A stretch of 64,000 nucleotides of DNA from assembly GCA_963664715.2 (NCBI GenBank), contig CAXXUY010000011.1, positions 868,001 to 932,000 on the forward strand, written 5' to 3'. A program made the translations under genes and the position numbers. This document shows positions 8,570-17,739 of this stretch, piece by piece. The stretch comes from JAPOXR01 sp963664715 (GTDB lineage Bacteria > Pseudomonadota > Alphaproteobacteria > Rhodobacterales > Rhodobacteraceae). Position 1 is the first letter of the stretch. Every line of letters begins with the position of its first letter. Under the pieces are notes generated by a model that saw nothing but the letters and a program-made list of their open reading frames with translations, was not told the DNA's origin and searched no databases.

Positions 8570-10465
8570 CTATCGGCGGGTTGAGTTCAGATAGCCAAGA
8601 ACCCTGTCAGCGAGCGTATCCGGGTCTTCTTCCGCGGCATTGAGGACAATCTCGGGCTCTTCAGGTGGTTCATAGGGCGAATCGATCCCGGTAAAGTTGA
8701 CAAGTTCACCTGACCTGGCACGCTGGTAGAGCCCTTTGGGGTCTCGTTCCTCGCAGACGCTGAGTGGTGTATCGACAAACACCTCGATGAATTCACCTTG
8801 TGCCATTAGGTCACGAGCCAGTTGCCGTTCTGCCCGAAAAGGTGAAATCAGCGAAACCATGACCACCAGCCCCGCATCAACCATCAGCTTTGCAACTTCG
8901 GCGACGCGCCTGACATTCTCGACCCGGTCGGCATCGGTAAAGCCGAGATCCCGGTTCAGTCCGTGCCTTACATTGTCACCGTCCAGCAGGTAGGTATGCA
9001 TCCCCAGGGCGTGCATTCTCTGTTCAAGCCGGTCGGCGACAGTTGACTTGCCCGCGCCGGAGAGCCCGGTAAACCAGAGCACGCATGGCACTTGACCTTT
9101 GGCCTCCGACCGCGCCGCCTTGCCGATGGTCATGTCTTGCCAGACGGTATTTGTTGCTCGACGGAGCGCAAAATCGATCATGCCGGCGCCGACAGTCGCG
9201 TTGCTGAACCTGTCGATGAGCAGGAAGGCCCCGGTAAGTCGATTTCCGGAATAGGGGTCGAACGCAACCGGGCGGTCGAGCGCGAACTTGCAATAACCAA
9301 TCTGGTTCAGTTCAAGTTTCTTGGCCGAAAGGGATTTCAGCGTATCCATGTCCACCAGGTGGACCAGGTCAGTGACCTGGGCGGTTGCAGACGCAGTGAC
9401 AAATCGGATCGCGTAAATGCGCTCGGGCAGCATGGGAGGCTTGTCCATCCAGATCAGGTGGGCTGCGAACTGGTCGGCAACTGACGGGGCATCAGACCCG
9501 GCAGCAATGATGTCGCCCCTTCCGACATCAATGTCATCATCCAGAACGAGAGTGACCGATTGACCGGCAAGCGCCTCCTGAAGCGTGCCGGAAGGACCGA
9601 GGATGCGTGCGATGGTTGTCCGTTTATCGGATGGATATACGGAAACCGCCATACCACCATAAGCTCGTCCGGACACGATCGTGCCACTGACGCCCCGAAA
9701 ACCGGAATTCGGCCGTACAGCCTGTTGCACCGGCAGGCGAAACGGGCCTGTATCAGTCCCGATATCCGGGTCTGCGGCTTCCAGTGCTTCCATAAGTGAC
9801 TGACCGCTGTACCAGGGCATGGTGCCAGAGCCGGTGAACACGTTGTCGCCTGTCAGCGCCGAGAGGGGGATTGAGGTCAGGGTGTCAATTCCGAGCCTTG
9901 ACGCATATTCGGAAAATTCGTTTGCAATTGCGTCAAAAACCGGTTGAGAGAATCCGGCGAGATCCATCTTGTTGACCGCCAGTATGGCCTGCCGTACGCC
10001 CATCATGGACGCAATGTTGCAGTGACGCCGGGTCTGGGTCGAGATCCCCTTCGTCGCGTCCACGAGGATTACGGAGAGCTCGGCAACTGAAGCGCCCGTG
10101 GCCATGTTGCGTGTGTATTGCTCATGCCCCGGTGCGTCCGCAGCGATGAATTTTCGCCTGGATGTCTCGAAATAGCGCCAGGCCAGATCTATCGTGATTC
10201 CCTGTTCCCGTTCCGATTGCAGCCCGTCCACCAGTAGAGCGAGGTCAATTGCGTCTCCCTGTGTGCCAAACCGGCTGCTATCAGCCTCGGCCCGGGCTAG
10301 CTGGTCATCATGTACCGCATGACATCCGCACAGCAGCTGGGCAAGAAGTGTTGACTTGCCGTCATCGACAGACCCGCAAATGATGAAGCGAATCAGGTCC
10401 TTTTCCTGCGCGGCCGAGACAGTCTCACCCTTGTCATTGTCAAGGATTGGCAGTGACCGCGGCAT
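8570..10465 (-). CDS. cysNC: Sulfate adenylyltransferase subunit 1 / APS kinase fusion (CysNC)
   Basis: A bifunctional 631-residue protein. The N-terminal GTPase part is CysN: P-loop GSVDDGKST at 31-39, DAPGHEQY and NKMDLAGF. The C-terminal part is an APS kinase with P-loop GLSGAGKST at about 467-475, DGDNVRHGLN and ISPFRAER. Together with CysD it converts sulfate and ATP to APS and then PAPS, the first steps of sulfate assimilation or sulfation. The ATG overlaps the cysD stop (TGATG). The fused form is common in alphaproteobacteria (NodQ type). No PAPS reductase is visible nearby. Confidence 0.97.
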   Translation of the reverse strand: MPRSLPILDNDKGETVSAAQEKDLIRFIICGSVDDGKSTLLAQLLCGCHAVHDDQLARAEADSSRFGTQGDAIDLALLVDGLQSEREQGITIDLAWRYFETSRRKFIAADAPGHEQYTRNMATGASVAELSVILVDATKGISTQTRRHCNIASMMGVRQAILAVNKMDLAGFSQPVFDAIANEFSEYASRLGIDTLTSIPLSALTGDNVFTGSGTMPWYSGQSLMEALEAADPDIGTDTGPFRLPVQQAVRPNSGFRGVSGTIVSGRAYGGMAVSVYPSDKRTTIARILGPSGTLQEALAGQSVTLVLDDDIDVGRGDIIAAGSDAPSVADQFAAHLIWMDKPPMLPERIYAIRFVTASATAQVTDLVHLVDMDTLKSLSAKKLELNQIGYCKFALDRPVAFDPYSGNRLTGAFLLIDRFSNATVGAGMIDFALRRATNTVWQDMTIGKAARSEAKGQVPCVLWFTGLSGAGKSTVADRLEQRMHALGMHTYLLDGDNVRHGLNRDLGFTDADRVENVRRVAEVAKLMVDAGLVVMVSLISPFRAERQLARDLMAQGEFIEVFVDTPLSVCEERDPKGLYQRARSGELVNFTGIDSPYEPPEEPEIVLNAAEEDPDTLADRVLGYLNSTRR

Positions 10466-11385
10466 CAGAAATATCCCTCCTGCTTTTTCTGTTCCATGTT
10501 GTTGGCGCGGTCATGGTCGATTGCCCGACCTGTCCGCTCCGACAACCGACTGTCCAGCAGTTCCCGGATTATTCCGGATACATCCGTTGCCTCGGATTCA
10601 ACTGCTCCAGTCAACGGCCAGCAACCGAGTGTTCGAAACCGGACCAGCATCTCCTCCGGAGATTCACCAGGTTCGAGAGGCAGGCGGTCATCGTCCATCA
10701 CGATCAGCATTTCGTCCCGGCGAAGCACTGGCCGCCGCGCGGCAAGGTAAAGCGGAACGACGGGAATTTTCGCGCGGTGGATGTACATCCAGATGTCAAG
10801 TTCAGTCCAGTTGGACAGGGGAAAGACACGCATGCTCTCGCCCTGAGCCAGGCGGGAATTGCAGAAATTCCAGGGCTCAGGTCGCTGGTTCCTCGGGTCC
10901 CAGCGATGCGCCTTGCCTCGAAAGGAAAAGATGCGTTCCTTCGCCCGCGAAATCTCCTCATCCCGCCTTGCGCCGCCGATGGCGGCGTCAAAACCGTGTT
11001 TGTCCAGGGCCTGTTTCAACGCCTCGGTTTTCATGACATCGGTATGAATCCGGGTGCCATGGCTCACAGGCCCTATCCCCCTTTCCACACCGTCCGGATT
11101 GGTATGAACGATGAGTTTGAGGTCGAAGCTGGCGGCCGTCTCGTCCCTGAACCTGATCATCTCCTTGAATTTCCAGCCGGTATCAATGTGCAGCAGGGGG
11201 AAGGGTGGTTTGCCGGGCGCAAAGGCCTTCAAGGCCAGGTCAAGCAGGACCGACGAGTCCTTGCCGACCGAATAGAGCATGACAGGGTTGTGGAACTCCG
11301 CGGCAACTTCACGCAGGATGTGAATGCTCTCGGATTCCAGCCGGTCCAGATGACTGAGCCGGAATTCCGAAGTCGCCTGCTTCAT
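10465..11385 (-). CDS. cysD: Sulfate adenylyltransferase subunit 2 (CysD)
   Basis: A 306-residue PP-loop ATP pyrophosphatase-type subunit that forms APS with the CysN GTPase. The PP motif appears as MLYSVGKDSSVLL near residue 35. Other family sequence includes FPLLHIDTGWKF, GGARRDEE and PLSNWTELDIW. The frame extends upstream to 11481 but the Met at 11385 (MKQATSEFRLSHLDRLESE) matches the family N-terminus, so I place the start there. First gene of the cysD-cysNC operon; its promoter should lie in the 332-base gap shared with the divergent ahcY. Confidence 0.96.
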   Translation of the reverse strand: MKQATSEFRLSHLDRLESESIHILREVAAEFHNPVMLYSVGKDSSVLLDLALKAFAPGKPPFPLLHIDTGWKFKEMIRFRDETAASFDLKLIVHTNPDGVERGIGPVSHGTRIHTDVMKTEALKQALDKHGFDAAIGGARRDEEISRAKERIFSFRGKAHRWDPRNQRPEPWNFCNSRLAQGESMRVFPLSNWTELDIWMYIHRAKIPVVPLYLAARRPVLRRDEMLIVMDDDRLPLEPGESPEEMLVRFRTLGCWPLTGAVESEATDVSGIIRELLDSRLSERTGRAIDHDRANNMEQKKQEGYF

Positions 11386-11717
11386 GCCCCGTGATTTCCT
11401 GGACCGCTCTCGTGACAAAGATCTTTCCCTGTGCGACTGCCAACCGCGGCCAGGGTTGTGCCGATGCAATACGGCTGCCAATCCGGGGCGGTTCAGTCAT
11501 TCGCGCTGACGGGACGGCATTAGCGCGAAGCAAGTCACTTTGCCAATCCCGTTGCCCGAGAAATCGCGGGGCGGCTTTGATTTTCGGGTTGCAAGTTCAC
11601 CGGTCCACCAGAGTCCGAGAGGCCGGCAGAGCACGAGGTACAGGTGTTCATTGAACGGCACCGGTCTTCACTATCCACAAATTCGTATACTCGACGCATT
11701 GTCGGGAGAGGATTCCG
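11386..11717. other. Divergent intergenic region cysD/ahcY
   Basis: This 332-base gap holds the two divergent promoters. I see no ORF that looks real and no riboswitch consensus. CTATCCACA at about 11671 is one base off a DnaA box but is isolated. A strong ribosome binding site (GGGAGAGG) lies just before the ahcY GTG. Confidence 0.5.
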
Positions 11718-13154
11718 GTGATATCGGCGGCGGTTTCAGCAACAGCCTGGTTGGATCCGATGAAGAACGACTACATCGTCAAGGACGTATCCCTGGCCGA
11801 TTTCGGCCGCAAGGAAATCGAGATAGCAGAAACCGAAATGCCCGGCCTGATGGCAGCAAGGGAAGAATTCGCCGGTTCCAGGCCACTTGCTGGCGCCAGA
11901 ATTGCCGGGTCACTTCACATGACGATCCAGACGGCGGTGCTGATCGAGACACTGGATGCTCTGGGTGCGGAAATCCGCTGGGCATCCTGCAACGTGTTCT
12001 CGACCCAGGATCATGCCGCGGCAGCAATCGCTGCCCGGGGAATCCCGGTGTTTGCCGTGAAGGGTGAAACCTTGCCGGAATACTGGGACTACGTTGACAG
12101 GATCTTCCGCTTTGAGGAAGGCGGCGCCAACATGATCCTGGACGACGGAGGAGACGCGACGCTTTACGTCATCCTGGGGGCCAGGGTGGAATCAGGCGAG
12201 ACCGAGCTCATTTCCGGCCCGGAATCCGAAGAAGAGGAGGCATTGTTTGCGACCATTCGCGAGCGTATCAAGGCGACGCCTGGCTGGTTCATCAAGCAAC
12301 GGGACATGATCCGCGGTGTCTCGGAAGAAACGACGACAGGTGTCCACAGGTTGTACCAGATGAAGGATCAGGGCCTCCTTCCCTTTCCGGCATTCAACGT
12401 GAATGACAGCGTTACCAAGTCAAAGTTCGACAACAAGTACGGATGCCGGGAGAGCCTGGTCGACGGGTTGAGGCGAGCGACCGACACCATGATCGCCGGC
12501 AAGATTGCTGTTGTCTGCGGATACGGCGACGTCGGAAAGGGTTCGGCGGCATCGCTGCGCGGCGCCGGCGCGCGTGTCATGGTGACAGAATCCGACCCCA
12601 TCTGCGCCCTGCAGGCAGCCATGGAAGGGTTTGACGTGGTCTTGCTGGAAGACGTCCTGCCTGTCGGCGACATTTTCGTGACCGCGACCGGCAACCGGGA
12701 CGTCATCCGCATTGATCACATCCGGGAAATGAAGGACATGGCGATCGTCGGCAATATTGGACACTTCGACAACGAAATCCAGGTGTCGGCGCTGCGAAAC
12801 CACAAATGGACCAACATCAAGAACCAGGTTGACATGATCGAAATGCCGTCAGGAAAGAGAATCCTGCTCCTGTCCGAAGGGCGGCTCCTGAATCTGGGCA
12901 ACGCCACCGGCCACCCGAGCTTCGTCATGTCGGCAAGTTTCACCAATCAGGTACTTGCCCAGATCGAATTGTGGAACCGGCCTGAGCAATATGAAAACGG
13001 GGTTTACGTTCTTCCCAAGCGACTCGATGAAAAAGTTGCACGGCTGCATCTGGACAGGCTTGGAGCGAAGCTGACCGAGCTTTCGGGGGAGCAGGCGGCC
13101 TATATCGGCGTTGACACCGCCGGGCCCTTCAAACCGGACCACTATAGATATTGA
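11718..13154 (+). CDS. ahcY: Adenosylhomocysteinase
   Basis: S-adenosylhomocysteine hydrolase, cytoplasmic, splitting SAH to adenosine and homocysteine to relieve methyltransferase inhibition. Family sequence is continuous: YIVKDVSLADFGRKEI, the NAD-binding VCGYGDVGKGSA, NIGHFDNEIQ, and the C-terminal PFKPDHYRY. Two starts compete. GTG at 11718 has a good ribosome binding site (GGGAGAGG, six bases upstream) and gives 478 residues with a short non-family lead of 14. ATG at 11760 gives the usual family N-terminus (MKNDYIVKD) but has no visible Shine-Dalgarno. I list the GTG because of the binding site. Confidence 0.95.
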   Translation: MISAAVSATAWLDPMKNDYIVKDVSLADFGRKEIEIAETEMPGLMAAREEFAGSRPLAGARIAGSLHMTIQTAVLIETLDALGAEIRWASCNVFSTQDHAAAAIAARGIPVFAVKGETLPEYWDYVDRIFRFEEGGANMILDDGGDATLYVILGARVESGETELISGPESEEEEALFATIRERIKATPGWFIKQRDMIRGVSEETTTGVHRLYQMKDQGLLPFPAFNVNDSVTKSKFDNKYGCRESLVDGLRRATDTMIAGKIAVVCGYGDVGKGSAASLRGAGARVMVTESDPICALQAAMEGFDVVLLEDVLPVGDIFVTATGNRDVIRIDHIREMKDMAIVGNIGHFDNEIQVSALRNHKWTNIKNQVDMIEMPSGKRILLLSEGRLLNLGNATGHPSFVMSASFTNQVLAQIELWNRPEQYENGVYVLPKRLDEKVARLHLDRLGAKLTELSGEQAAYIGVDTAGPFKPDHYRY

Positions 13155-13161
13155 GCGGTCA

Positions 13162-13176
13162 GGGCCGCACGGGCCC
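13162..13176. terminator. Weak hairpin between convergent ahcY and DUF1761 gene
   Basis: GGGCC-GCACG-GGCCC forms a five-pair stem eight bases after the ahcY stop and just beyond the stop of the convergent gene. There is no T run on either side, so a terminator role is only a guess from position. Confidence 0.3.
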
Positions 13177-13187
13177 GGCACACTTCA

Positions 13188-13571
13188 TCAGAACAGGCCC
13201 AGAACCAGGCCGATTATTCCGCAGCCGGCGGCAGCATAGGTGCCATCAATGAGGATGAGCGCTCGCGGTCGCATGGCGAAGGTATAGTTGGTCGCGACCC
13301 AGGGGACGACGACGAACAGGCCAATGGCCAACCCGGTCAACAGACCACTGACCGGGTCCAACACCACGAGTTGAGCGAATAGATAACGCATCATGACTGC
13401 GACAAACAGCACGCAGACGAACGCGATTATGAACGGAACGGGATTTTTCCGGTTGATGTCCGATGCAGACAAACCACATGCCTTCATCCAGGGCCGGGAC
13501 AACACCATGTACCAAACCGAACCAAATGCGTATGCGGCAACCGCGGCCGCGACAATGCTGACGATTTCCAT
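13188..13571 (-). CDS. DUF1761 integral membrane protein
   Basis: A 127-residue protein with about four hydrophobic segments (roughly 4-24, 46-66, 74-95 and 107-127). The opening with a glycine-tryptophan element (YAFGSVWYMVL followed by W) and the phrase WMKACGL are typical of DUF1761 proteins. The function of the family is unknown to me beyond an inner-membrane location. It converges with ahcY and lies 53 bases downstream of the EVE gene, on the same strand, so it could be co-transcribed with it. Confidence 0.75.
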   Translation of the reverse strand: MEIVSIVAAAVAAYAFGSVWYMVLSRPWMKACGLSASDINRKNPVPFIIAFVCVLFVAVMMRYLFAQLVVLDPVSGLLTGLAIGLFVVVPWVATNYTFAMRPRALILIDGTYAAAGCGIIGLVLGLF

Positions 13572-13624
13572 TTGCTAAATTCCTGAAAAATCTGAAACCC
13601 GAGCCTGCAACCGAGCCTGCAACC

Positions 13625-14062
13625 TCAGTCGTTTGTCCCCTCGTCCTCGGAGTATCCGCCCAATTCGCAGACGACTCGCCACTCCTGTTCTGTTACCGGT
13701 TGTACCGACAGGCGCGTATTGTTGACGAGTACCATTTCGGCCAGCCGGGAATCGGCCTTGCACATAGCCAGCGTGACAGGCCTCGGCATATCGGCAACTG
13801 CCTTGACATCGACACACTCCCATCTCGGATCTTCCGTTGTGCTGTCGGGGTGGACAAGTGCGCAGACCTCGACGATGCCGACGACAGCCTTTTCGGACTG
13901 GGAATGATAGAAGAAACCGAGATCGCCAAGCTCCATTTCGCGCATGTTGTTGCGAGCCTGGTAATTCCGGATACCGTCCCATTCCTCGCCGACATCGCCC
14001 TTTGCAACCTGATCGTCCCAACTCCATTCACCGGGCTCGGACTTGAACAGCCAGTACCTCAT
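13625..14062 (-). CDS. EVE-domain protein (modified-base or nucleic-acid binding)
   Basis: A 145-residue EVE domain, related to the PUA fold and to human THYN1. It begins with RYWLFKSEPGEWSWDD and contains WDGIRNYQARNNM and FFYHS, the residues that form the modified-base pocket in this family. Some EVE domains read methylated or modified cytosine or RNA; in most housekeeping contexts the ligand is unknown. The frame extends upstream to 14212, but the ATG at 14062 has an excellent ribosome binding site (AAAGGAGAT) and matches the family start. Confidence 0.9.
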   Translation of the reverse strand: MRYWLFKSEPGEWSWDDQVAKGDVGEEWDGIRNYQARNNMREMELGDLGFFYHSQSEKAVVGIVEVCALVHPDSTTEDPRWECVDVKAVADMPRPVTLAMCKADSRLAEMVLVNNTRLSVQPVTEQEWRVVCELGGYSEDEGTND

Positions 14063-14283
14063 TTCATCTCCTTTGCTCCGCAGCGTCCCGTTCTGCGACG
14101 ATCGTTGCGGCCATTCAGCCTGACCGGGATTCGCCGTGCCACTGTTGAAACCTCCGTGTTCGGAAAAGGCAAGAGCAGACCATCGGATCAGTCCGGGCAG
14201 AGAAAGTCGCATGGATCAAGAACCGAAGAGGGATGTTCAGCGAGGCCTGGTTGCGTACCCGGTCGAGACCAGGCCCGGTGCGA

Positions 14284-15363
14284 TCAGGACTTCGGACCTC
14301 TCTTGCCGTGACCGAGAATCGGACTGCTGACGCGGTCAAGCGGCCAGCGGGGACGAGCCTTGATGGTGGAAGTTTCCCGGATCCCGGCGCGAAGCCGTTC
14401 GATTCCAGCCCAGGCGATCATGGCACCGTTGTCGGTACACAGGGCCGGTTCCGGAGCGATGAACCTGACGGACTGCCGGGAACACACAGCCTCAAGCGCC
14501 GAGCGAATTTCATGGTTTGCCGCCACCCCGCCACAGATCGCAAAGTCCCTTGCATTTCCAACGCGGCCGGAGAAGTTTTCAAGTGCAGTTGCGGTCTTTT
14601 CCGCCAGCACGTCACTAACCGCCTTCTGAAAGCCGGCGCACAGATCGGCGATGTCTTGCCGTGCCAATTCACCGTTCTCCATTAGTTGTTCGCAGGCGCG
14701 TCCCAGAGCTGTCTTGAGGCCCGAGAACGACATGTTGCAACCCTGCCGTCCGGAAAGGGGCCGGGGGAAGTGGAAGCGGTCGGGATTGCCGGACCTTGCT
14801 GCCGCCTCGACTGCCGGTCCGCCCGGTTGCCCGAGACCCAGCAGACGGGCTGACTTGTCGAAGGCCTCACCGGGAGCATCGTCGATCGTTCCGCCAAGGC
14901 GGATAAAGGAGTCTGCACCAAGCACGGCAAGAAACTGGCAATGTCCTCCCGAGACCAGCAATGCCGGATAGGGATACTCGATGCAGTGCGTCAACCTGGC
15001 AGTCAGGGCATGGCCTGCCAAGTGGTTGATGCCAAGCAGCGGCTTGCCCGAACCGATGGCCACGCCCTGTGCAAACGCGATGCCCGCTATAAGCCCGCCA
15101 ATCAGTCCGGGACCGGCAGTGACGGCGACAACATCGATTTCCGAAAGCGAAACTCCGGCTTCCGCCAAGGCCGCTTCAGTTGCATGATCGAGCCGGACTG
15201 CATGTGCCCGGGCTGCGATTTCCGGAACGACACCCCCATGCCGGGAATGAAGGCTGTCCTGACCAAGAACGATTGACGAGAGTATCTTCGCAGGTTCACC
15301 CGGGTCATGCTTCAGCACCGCAACGGCAGTGTCATCACAACTGGATTCCACTCCCATTGCCAT
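14284..15363 (-). CDS. tsaD: TsaD, tRNA threonylcarbamoyladenosine transferase
   Basis: TsaD (formerly Gcp/YgjD) transfers the threonylcarbamoyl group to A37 of tRNA with TsaB and TsaE. The protein has GVESSCDDTAVAV at the start, the metal-binding NHLAGH motif, VSGGHCQF, and GGTIDDAPGEAFDK. From ATG at 15363 it is 359 residues. The frame is open much further upstream through the hemD region, but those residues are not family-like. An ATG at 15402, overlapping the hemD ATG on the other strand, is an alternative. Divergent from hemD, an arrangement common in alphaproteobacteria. Confidence 0.93.
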   Translation of the reverse strand: MAMGVESSCDDTAVAVLKHDPGEPAKILSSIVLGQDSLHSRHGGVVPEIAARAHAVRLDHATEAALAEAGVSLSEIDVVAVTAGPGLIGGLIAGIAFAQGVAIGSGKPLLGINHLAGHALTARLTHCIEYPYPALLVSGGHCQFLAVLGADSFIRLGGTIDDAPGEAFDKSARLLGLGQPGGPAVEAAARSGNPDRFHFPRPLSGRQGCNMSFSGLKTALGRACEQLMENGELARQDIADLCAGFQKAVSDVLAEKTATALENFSGRVGNARDFAICGGVAANHEIRSALEAVCSRQSVRFIAPEPALCTDNGAMIAWAGIERLRAGIRETSTIKARPRWPLDRVSSPILGHGKRGPKS

Positions 15364-15400
15364 GAGTTGGCGGTCTGCAGGGATTTGGGGTCGCACGGGC

Positions 15401-16162
15401 ATGTTGATCCGGGTAGCATCGGCGCGCATGGAGAGCAATGAATCAGCAAGTTGGCCGGTCGGACGTGCCCGCACGATAATCTTGACCAGGCCGGAACGAT
15501 CCTCCGAGCGTGCCGCAGCATTCCTTTCCGCAAGAGCCCCGGCCGGTGTCGAAATCCTGGTCTCTCCGTTGCTGGAGATTGTGCCGTTGGCAGCAAAGAT
15601 CGATCTTTCGATATACTCGGCGGTCGTCTTTACATCAGAGAATGCGGTCCGCTCGGTTCCACTCGGATCCCAACAGGCTGGAATGCCTGCATTTTGCATC
15701 GGCAGCGCGACGGCCGAGGCCGCCCGGAAAGCCGGGTTTGAACCCCGGGCAGCAGCCAATTCGTCGAATTCACTGGTTGCCCTGATCGAAGCACAACACC
15801 TAGCAGGCAGGTTACTGTATTTGCGGGGAAAACATGCCGCGAGCGACATCGCGGGTCTATTGTGTTCAGTCGGACGCCATGCAGACGAAGTCGTCGTTTA
15901 CGATCAGCTCCGGCTCGGCCTAAATGGTCCGGCGCTTGATGCGCTGGAATGCAAGCAGTGCATACTTCCAGTGTTCTCGCGACGGACAGCCGGGATTCTC
16001 GAGTCCGAAGTCCGGCATGCTCCCGACCTGGGACATGCAATCTGTTGCGTCAGTTCCAGTGTCGCCGAAGCGTTCCGGCTGGATTGGACGTGCAGAATTG
16101 CAGAAGAACCGACATCGGTCTCGCTGCTCTCCTTGGCTCTCGACATCGCTGCCGGGACTTAG
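15401..16162 (+). CDS. hemD: Uroporphyrinogen-III synthase
   Basis: A 253-residue HemD with the weakly conserved features expected of this divergent family: RTIILTRPERSS at the N-terminus, VVFTSENAVRSV, and a C-terminal VSSSVAEAF. It closes hydroxymethylbilane to uroporphyrinogen III in tetrapyrrole synthesis. Starts at 15401 (with GGGG ten bases upstream) or 15428 (MESNESASW) are both possible. In many alphaproteobacteria hemD is followed by the mitofilin-like hemX and hemY; here those two are about 40 kb away (54-57 kb) and ubiB converges directly on hemD instead. No hemC is visible. Confidence 0.85.
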   Translation: MLIRVASARMESNESASWPVGRARTIILTRPERSSERAAAFLSARAPAGVEILVSPLLEIVPLAAKIDLSIYSAVVFTSENAVRSVPLGSQQAGMPAFCIGSATAEAARKAGFEPRAAANSSNSLVALIEAQHLAGRLLYLRGKHAASDIAGLLCSVGRHADEVVVYDQLRLGLNGPALDALECKQCILPVFSRRTAGILESEVRHAPDLGHAICCVSSSVAEAFRLDWTCRIAEEPTSVSLLSLALDIAAGT

Positions 16163-16200
16163 TGTGAATGGCCGGAACGGGATGGATCAGTCGGCCGCGG

Positions 16201-17736
16201 TCAGCTTGACAGGACCTGGAGTCCCAGCAGGATTACGGCCACGGTCAGTGCGCCGAGCATGAAATATGCCGTTCGTCCGACGGTTGGAGGATGCCGTTCG
16301 GGAACGGAACCGTCTTCCATTGACTTGACCATTTTCTCTGCCAGTTGAGGCAGGTGCGGACCCATGCGGCTGAGAATTCGAGCGATTCTCCTGACATCCC
16401 TCCTGACCGCCTGCAAACCTGCATTCGATCGGATATAGTCCTCCACCACAGGACGGGCGGTTTCCCATATGTTGATCTGCGGATCAAGCGTCCGGGCGAC
16501 GCCTTCAGCCACAACCATGGTCCGCTGGAGCAAAATCAGTTCCGTTCTCGTTGTCATGCCGAACTGCTCGGTCACCTCGAAAAGGTGGCCCAGCAACCTG
16601 GCCATGGAAATACGGCTCGCATCCATGCCCGAAATTGGCTCACCCACCGAGCGAAGCGCCTGCGCAAAGTCGTGAACGTCATTTTCGGCAGGGACATATC
16701 CGGCTTCGAAATGAACCCTGGCGACGTTCTCGTAATCCTTCTGGATGAAACCGAGGAGAATGTCGGCATAGACCCTTCTCGTATACTCGTCGATTCTGCC
16801 CATGATTCCGAAGTCGAGCACGAGCAGTTTACCGGATTTCGAGACCTTCAGGTTTCCCTGGTGCAGGTCAGCATGAAAATGGCCGTCGCGGAGAGCTTGC
16901 CGCAGAAACATCTGCAGGAGGCGTCGGGCGAGATCGGGCAGGTCGTGCCCGGCGTTTCTCAATTCATCGGTATCCGCGAGATTGATGCCGTCAACCCAAT
17001 CGACCGTGACAACCCTCTTTGCGGAAAGCAGCCAGTTGACGGCGGGAACCCTGATGCCCTCGTCATCTGCCGCTGCGGACCGGAGTTCGTCTGCCGCCGC
17101 TGCTTCCCTCCGAAGGTCGAGTTCCCGCGTCACGACACTTTCAAAATGAGAGATTATCGCCCTGGGCTGCAGGCGGCGCGTTTTCGGCACAAGCAGTCCA
17201 ACCAGAGCTGCCGCAAGATGAAATGCATCAATGTCCCTCTTGAACGCCCTTTCGATGCCTGGTCGCAATATCTTGACTGCAACCTCGCCGCCGCCTTCGC
17301 GAATTGTCGCACGATGAACCTGCGCGATGGACGCGGCGGCGACGGGATCGCTGAACTCCGAAAAGTGTTCGTCAATGTCGATGTCCAGCTCGTGCCAGAC
17401 GGTTTCCTTTGCAACTGATGTCGAGAAAGGAGGCAGTCGATCCTGTAGAATCCGCAATTCGGACGCCAGGTTCATTCCGACTATGTCGGGACGAGTCGAG
17501 AGCAGTTGTCCGAACTTGATGTGGGCGGGGCCCAGGGAAACCAGCGCCCTGACGATCGGAGGCTGAGCGGAATCACCTTTCAGGCCTGCCCAGCGGAAAG
17601 GAAAAACGAGCGTTCTTGCCGCCAACTTGATGTTTCTCGGCGCATTGAGCGCATCCAGTACAACCTGCAAGGCACCGGTTCGTTCGAATGTGGCACCTAT
17701 CCGGACGAACCTGAATATGTTGTGTGGGCCCCGCAT
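16201..17736 (-). CDS. ubiB: UbiB, ABC1-family protein for ubiquinone synthesis
   Basis: A 511-residue UbiB/ADCK-family atypical kinase-like ATPase required for ubiquinone biosynthesis. Diagnostic elements are the KxGQ motif (HIKFGQLLSTRPDIVG), the Ala-rich loop AAASIAQVHRA, HADLHQGNL and LDFGIMGRID. The C-terminal 20 residues are a hydrophobic membrane anchor. It follows ubiE with a three-base gap. The usual downstream coaBC and dut are not present; the gene converges with hemD. Confidence 0.95.
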   Translation of the reverse strand: MRGPHNIFRFVRIGATFERTGALQVVLDALNAPRNIKLAARTLVFPFRWAGLKGDSAQPPIVRALVSLGPAHIKFGQLLSTRPDIVGMNLASELRILQDRLPPFSTSVAKETVWHELDIDIDEHFSEFSDPVAAASIAQVHRATIREGGGEVAVKILRPGIERAFKRDIDAFHLAAALVGLLVPKTRRLQPRAIISHFESVVTRELDLRREAAAADELRSAAADDEGIRVPAVNWLLSAKRVVTVDWVDGINLADTDELRNAGHDLPDLARRLLQMFLRQALRDGHFHADLHQGNLKVSKSGKLLVLDFGIMGRIDEYTRRVYADILLGFIQKDYENVARVHFEAGYVPAENDVHDFAQALRSVGEPISGMDASRISMARLLGHLFEVTEQFGMTTRTELILLQRTMVVAEGVARTLDPQINIWETARPVVEDYIRSNAGLQAVRRDVRRIARILSRMGPHLPQLAEKMVKSMEDGSVPERHPPTVGRTAYFMLGALTVAVILLGLQVLSS

Positions 17737-17739
17737 GCC

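Noticed and set aside
11640..11717. SAH riboswitch before ahcY
   Set aside because: The known conserved core of that riboswitch is not visible in the leader.
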